Shown here: in pieces, positions 14,301 through 17,168 of the stretch
How positions within the stretch are numbered: position 1 is the stretch's first letter
How the letters are laid out: every line of letters starts with the position of its first letter
Origin: Gemmatimonadota bacterium
Lineage (GTDB): Bacteria > JAAXHH01
Direction: 5' to 3'
Assembly: GCA_026713285.1 (NCBI GenBank)
Contig: JAPOOT010000044.1
Location: forward strand, 1-17,168
Length of the DNA stretch: 17,168 nucleotides
Position numbers and translations under genes: made by a program
Notes under the pieces: model-generated
Database searches by the model: none
Told to the model about the DNA's origin: nothing
The model's input: the letters and a program-made list of their open reading frames with translations, nothing else

Positions 14301-17168
14301 TCGACGAGGAAGACGCTCCAGTCGCCTTTCGGGACCTTGAACTCCTGAACCCCCTGTTATTGCCAGATATCGGCGCACATCTCGTCCAGATGGTGCGCCG
14401 GCAAAACAGATACACGCTTTCCTCCAGGCCGGAATCGCACGACAGGGGTTCGAGTTGGCTGCCAAACATGCGAACCGAACGAGCCCGCGCAGATGAGATA
14501 ACCGAACGCATAGACCTGGAAGCCGTCAGATCCCGTTGCGACCGCCGAGTCGCAAGCGGTCGATTCTACGAACGCGCAGCGGCTTTGGGGTTTCAATACG
14601 GCCCCTTTTTCCAGCAGATTGACGAACTTGTGTACTCCGATCGGGAAGTGCTGGCTTTTCTGGCATCCCGGGATGAAGGGCACGGACCCTACCGCCTTCA
14701 CCCCGGCGTCCTGGATGCCGGTCTGCAGGTACTTCTGATGCTCGTTCCTGAAGACGATCCACACCTGCCTGTCAGCGTGGAAACCGTTGTGCTGCAGAAG
14801 CTTCCGGACGAGCATGATGTCCTGGTTGCATACGCCAGACTGAGGGAGGAATCAAGTGACGGTGGGCTGCTGGCCGATGTGTACCTCGTAGATGACAAGG
14901 GCCTTCCTGTGGTTCACCTGGAAGGCGTGTCCCTGGCCCGGGCAGGAGGCGGCCTGTTCCGGGCAGGCGCAGGCCGGATCGGCCTGGACAACCCACAGGG
15001 ACTCTACCGGGAAGCCTGGATGGCCATGCCCATCCCGGAAGATCAGGCGGAACCCGGTAAACCACCGCACTGGTACGTGCTGTCGGATGACCCGCGACTC
15101 GGAACCGGCCTGGCCGATGTCCTGGCTCGACGCGGCGGAAAGAGTGAATTCATCGATGCGTCCTGCGAGCGCAAGGCAAGCCCGGCCGACGCCCTCGCCG
15201 ACAAACTGGGCTCAGTGAGATCCGAATCCGGAGAACCGGTCGGCGTCGTGGGAATCTGGACGGGAAAAGGCGGCAGGCGGTCGAACCGGCATACCGGCCC
15301 CGCGCTGGAATCCTTCGGACTGGTCGGGGCGTTGCTGGACAGTCCCGATCTGTCGTACCGGCTACGGTTGATTACGGCGGGTGCCCAGTCCGTGGTTGAT
15401 GGCGACCGGGCGAAGCCGGAACTCGGGACGATCTGGGGATGCGGACGGGTCGCCGCGCAGGAGCACCCCGAGTTGAACTGCGCGATGATCGACCTTCCAG
15501 CTGGAACCGACGAGAGCGATTTGGAACATCTCGCCGGCATCGTGGCCGCGGACAAGCTGCCCGGCGAGATCGCGATAAGGAAAACTGAGCTGTTTACCCG
15601 TCATCTCGTTCCGTTGGACCTGGCAAACACCAAAGCGAAGCACGTCTCCGCATCTTCATATTTAAATGCCAGTTACAGACTTACACAGTCGACGCCCGGT
15701 TCGATTGACAATCTCCACTTTGTGTCGGATCGGGAGCGTGAACCAGCGCCGGATGAGGTCGTCATCCGCATGCAGGCAACCGCGCTGAACTTCAGGGACG
15801 TACTTACCGCCCTTGGCATGCTGCCGGCCTCATTGCCGCGTCCACCTTCCTTCGGTTGGGAATGCGTTGGCGAGGTGGTTGCTCGCGGCAGCCGGGCTGA
15901 CTCCGTGGAAGTCGGCGATACAGTCATGGGGATGATGCCGTCGGCCATGGGGAATTACGTAACAGCGAAAGCTGCCCTGGTCGTCCGGAAGCCGGATAAC
16001 CTGGGTATCGAGGAAGCCGCCACGCTGCCCGTGGCCTTTCTGACGGCATTCCTGGGACTCGTGATTCGTGGCGGAGTTTCCGCCGGCGACCGCGTTCTTG
16101 TACACAACGCGACCGGCGGGGTGGGGCTGGCCGCCCTTCAACTCGCCCGCCAGGCAGAGGCCGAGGTGTTTGTCACGGCTGGATCTGCTGAAAAACGAGC
16201 CTTTCTGCGGGAAATGGGCGTTTCGCATGTGATGGATTCCCGTTCCCTTGACTTCGCCGAAGAGATCGTGGACAAGACGGACGGGAAGGGAATGGATATC
16301 GTACTGAACACGCTGTCCGGTCCCGCCATGACGGCTTCTCTGGCCGTGCTTGCGCCCCACGGACGATTTATCGAGATCGGCAAAACCGATTTGCTGAACC
16401 ATGGGCTCATCGACCTCAACCGGTTCGACCACAACAGATCCTACCATCCCATCGATCTCGCGCAGTTCATCGAGGAACAGCCGGACCGGGCTGGCGCCAT
16501 GCTGCAGAAAGTCGCCGACATGGCTACGGATGGCGGCATACGCCCCCTGCCGTACCGCGCATACCCGCTTGCCGAGGCGCGGGATGCCTTCCGGTTCATG
16601 TCGCAGGCGCGGCACATGGGCAAACTGGTGCTCGTGACCGACGGTGCTTCCGTCCCTGTTACCCTGGGCGACGACGATCCGATCATACACCCGGGCGGAA
16701 CCTACCTTGTCACGGGCGGCGCGGGTGGAATCGGCCGCTTCCTGACGGGTTGGCTGCTCGAACGAAGCGCAGGCCTGGTCGTCCTGACGGGGCGAAGACA
16801 TCAGGTGGATACGGCACTTGAAAGTGATCCCAACTGCAAAGTGAAGTACGTCCAGGTCGACGTGACCGAGCGTGGTGCGATGGAAGGTCTCATGGCAGGC
16901 CTGGATAGCGAGCACGGACCGGTCAGAGGCGTCTTCCACGGGGCAGGCGTGCTGGACGACGGCATTCTGCTCACCCAGGACGCGGAGAGGTTCCGCCGGG
17001 TACTCGAACCCAAGACGGTCGGTGCGTGGAACCTGCATGCGATAACTCGTGACCTTGAACTGGATTTCTTCGTCCTCTTTTCGTCGGTGGCTTCCCTGGT
17101 CGGCACCGCGGGACAGGCTTCTTACGCCGCGGCGAACGCCTTTCTCGACGGCCTGGCGGACCTCAGGC
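11294..17168 (+). CDS. Fully reducing type I polyketide synthase, KS-AT-DH-structural KR-ER-KR (partial at right edge)
   Basis: I translated the frame from the ATG at 11294 to the window end: 1,958 codons, no stop. Ketosynthase 1-418: C171 in DTACSSS, H309 in EAHGTGT, H344 in KTNIGH. A repeat-bearing linker follows (repeats 449-488). Acyltransferase from 586: FTGMGPQW, S678 in GHSVGE, H781 in AYHS, closing with YPWQKERFW near 924. That YHS motif is neither the typical malonyl HAFH nor the methylmalonyl YASH, so the extender unit is open. Dehydratase about 949-1225: H982, D1141 in HPGVLDAG, and GFQYGPFF, but the usual HxxxGxxxxP has Asp for Gly. Structural KR remnant about 1257-1450. Enoylreductase about 1460-1780: LNFRDVLTALG and the NADPH loop GGVG at 1608-1611. 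Ketoreductase: TGGAGGIG at 1807-1814, the B-type LDD at 1887-1889, K1907, S1931, Y1944, N1948. No methyltransferase domain is seen; an ACP and any release domain would lie outside. No clear Shine-Dalgarno site precedes the start, which fits coupling to lipM. Product unknown. Confidence 0.95.
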   Translation, partial: MSGEPIAITGIACRFPGEISTARSFWEFVLNGGDAIRAVPDERKLLWEPWTDPNDYPAHGGFVDEIDRFDAAFFNISPREARHIDPQQRVLLELAWEALEDARIPPAKLEGRPVGVYMGIFLDEYWDLQRYAAPASVGMHTNTGGTLSIAANRISHFLDLKGPSIAVDTACSSSLTAVHLACRDIQAGTCSAAFAGGANFLLTPQTTRGFQQAQMLSPDGRCRAFDQGASGYGRSDGAGVVVLKSLSDALEDGDPIYAVIHGSAINQDGRGQDGRGLTVPCQVAQQAVIESAARAGGVDPQRLAFVEAHGTGTLTGDPVEAMAIGRATGSTGCLIGSVKTNIGHTEASAGVAGLIKTALALKHGVLPPSLHFEKSNPDIPFEALGLKVVTDPVNIPESCYAGVNSFGFGGANAHVVLGSPPGLSRGRDSAGVRMTHDPGVVDSALSAGDPAEVGTDGSRGVAAPAEVETGGSRDPAEVGTGRSRGVAAPRRSDDQRASRLLVLSAHNAAALKQKASDTVSLLRSRPETQPADLAAALALHRSQLDHRLALVFEEAGGAAQGLETFRAGGIPDRFETAHAGSQPAPVVFVFTGMGPQWYGMGRALYDSAPPFCEALDEFDRLYAAEAGTSIKDEMWRGAAGERITGVEIAQPANMALQWALAALWRSLGVEPRFVIGHSVGEITGACVAGALSLEEGVRIIFQRSRLQKALQGQGEMLAVGLSPDEAEEAIEPFGDSLSVAAVNSPVSVTISGETAAIDRLQAELDGRRIFCRKLHTDIAYHSRQMDGIRDDFLASLNGLSPSKSHVPLFSTVTGALAEGMDLDADHWWRNIRSPVLFNRSFEEIPDGGEALFVQIGPHPVLSTIIYENLAHLNRTGHVVASLRRDRGTWDVLLETVAKCYVHGHDIRWQHLVDPPRTPVPLPTYPWQKERFWLDGMTNQPGGLRSQYPHPLIGTGTESSVDPETIVWERPISLESHPMLADHTVLDRSIMPLAGKIEMLFETLDEEDAPVAFRDLELLNPLLLPDIGAHLVQMVRRQNRYTLSSRPESHDRGSSWLPNMRTERARADEITERIDLEAVRSRCDRRVASGRFYERAAALGFQYGPFFQQIDELVYSDREVLAFLASRDEGHGPYRLHPGVLDAGLQVLLMLVPEDDPHLPVSVETVVLQKLPDEHDVLVAYARLREESSDGGLLADVYLVDDKGLPVVHLEGVSLARAGGGLFRAGAGRIGLDNPQGLYREAWMAMPIPEDQAEPGKPPHWYVLSDDPRLGTGLADVLARRGGKSEFIDASCERKASPADALADKLGSVRSESGEPVGVVGIWTGKGGRRSNRHTGPALESFGLVGALLDSPDLSYRLRLITAGAQSVVDGDRAKPELGTIWGCGRVAAQEHPELNCAMIDLPAGTDESDLEHLAGIVAADKLPGEIAIRKTELFTRHLVPLDLANTKAKHVSASSYLNASYRLTQSTPGSIDNLHFVSDREREPAPDEVVIRMQATALNFRDVLTALGMLPASLPRPPSFGWECVGEVVARGSRADSVEVGDTVMGMMPSAMGNYVTAKAALVVRKPDNLGIEEAATLPVAFLTAFLGLVIRGGVSAGDRVLVHNATGGVGLAALQLARQAEAEVFVTAGSAEKRAFLREMGVSHVMDSRSLDFAEEIVDKTDGKGMDIVLNTLSGPAMTASLAVLAPHGRFIEIGKTDLLNHGLIDLNRFDHNRSYHPIDLAQFIEEQPDRAGAMLQKVADMATDGGIRPLPYRAYPLAEARDAFRFMSQARHMGKLVLVTDGASVPVTLGDDDPIIHPGGTYLVTGGAGGIGRFLTGWLLERSAGLVVLTGRRHQVDTALESDPNCKVKYVQVDVTERGAMEGLMAGLDSEHGPVRGVFHGAGVLDDGILLTQDAERFRRVLEPKTVGAWNLHAITRDLELDFFVLFSSVASLVGTAGQASYAAANAFLDGLADLR
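12091..12120 (+). repeat. Perfect 15-bp tandem duplication inside the KS domain
   Basis: CCAGGACGGGCGCGG occurs twice back to back (12091-12105 and 12106-12120). It keeps the frame and encodes QDGRG twice (residues 267-276) at the conserved KS loop that normally reads NQDGR followed by two or three residues and GLT. The effect is a few-residue longer loop between the active-site cysteine and the first catalytic histidine. Confidence 0.9.
12638..12757 (+). repeat. In-frame nested repeats in the PKS KS-AT linker
   Basis: Two 45-bp copies (12638-12682 and 12713-12757) differ at two bases and flank a diverged 30-bp copy (12683-12712). They encode DPAEVGTDGSRGVAA, PAEVETGGSR and DPAEVGTGRSRGVAA (residues 449-488). 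The segment is rich in Pro, Ala, Gly, Glu and Arg and looks disordered. It sits between the KS domain and the normal KS-AT linker start (LLVLSAHNAAALK). Confidence 0.9.

Noticed and set aside
15830..17038. Long antisense open frame (about 400 codons) opposite the PKS ER and KR domains
   Set aside because: It mirrors a well-conserved coding strand in GC-rich DNA; the protein has no recognisable motif, and the + strand frame carries all catalytic residues.

Overview
The window looks like a piece of a GC-rich bacterial chromosome with no rRNA, tRNA, insertion sequence or CRISPR array. Every supported gene lies on the + strand. Shine-Dalgarno sites, ATGA overlaps and two good sigma-70 promoters are readable. 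The acpP-fabF-rnc order is common in the Bacteroidota/Gemmatimonadota side of the tree. Together with the high GC and clear Shine-Dalgarno use, it suggests an uncultured member near Gemmatimonadota or Latescibacterota. That placement is a low-confidence inference.

Layout. (1) 2-235: the 3' end of an ABC-transporter solute-binding protein. (2) 273-1378: a self-contained unit with promoter, leader, an RpoD/RpoS-type sigma factor gene and an intrinsic terminator. (3) 1419-2957: a xylulokinase-like FGGY kinase. (4) 2964-3177: a G/A-rich minisatellite with four perfect 18-bp copies at its core. (5) 3230-5253: sucC-sucD, overlapping by 4 nt. (6) 5270-5299: a near-consensus promoter, followed by DUF177/yceD, rpmF, fabD, fabG, acpP, fabF, rnc, a LipM-like octanoyltransferase gene and a large type I polyketide synthase (PKS) that runs off the right edge.

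How the genes fit together. SucCD belongs to the TCA cycle. The downstream block is a type II fatty acid synthesis operon: FabD loads malonate onto AcpP, FabF condenses and FabG reduces. The usual plsX and fabH, expected between rpmF and fabD, are absent from that place. A LipM-like enzyme, expected to use octanoyl-ACP made by this pathway, overlaps rnc by 4 nt. The PKS start codon lies inside the lipM 3' end (11-nt overlap). The visible 1,958 residues of the PKS read KS-AT-DH-structural KR-ER-KR, a fully reducing module with the same domain order as animal fatty acid synthase. The most interesting reading is that a fully reducing type I lipid or polyketide synthase is translationally coupled to the housekeeping FAS-II and lipoylation genes, so both carbon-chain systems would be co-expressed.

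Repeat expansion is a second theme. Tandem repeats occur in two intergenic leaders (before sucC and before acpP), in the PKS KS-AT linker, and as a 15-bp duplication inside the KS domain. The acpP-proximal repeat varies mostly at every third base, as a coding sequence would, yet has no start codon in either matching frame. No gene-free stretch exceeds 300 bases; the longest is 2958-3229 (272 nt).
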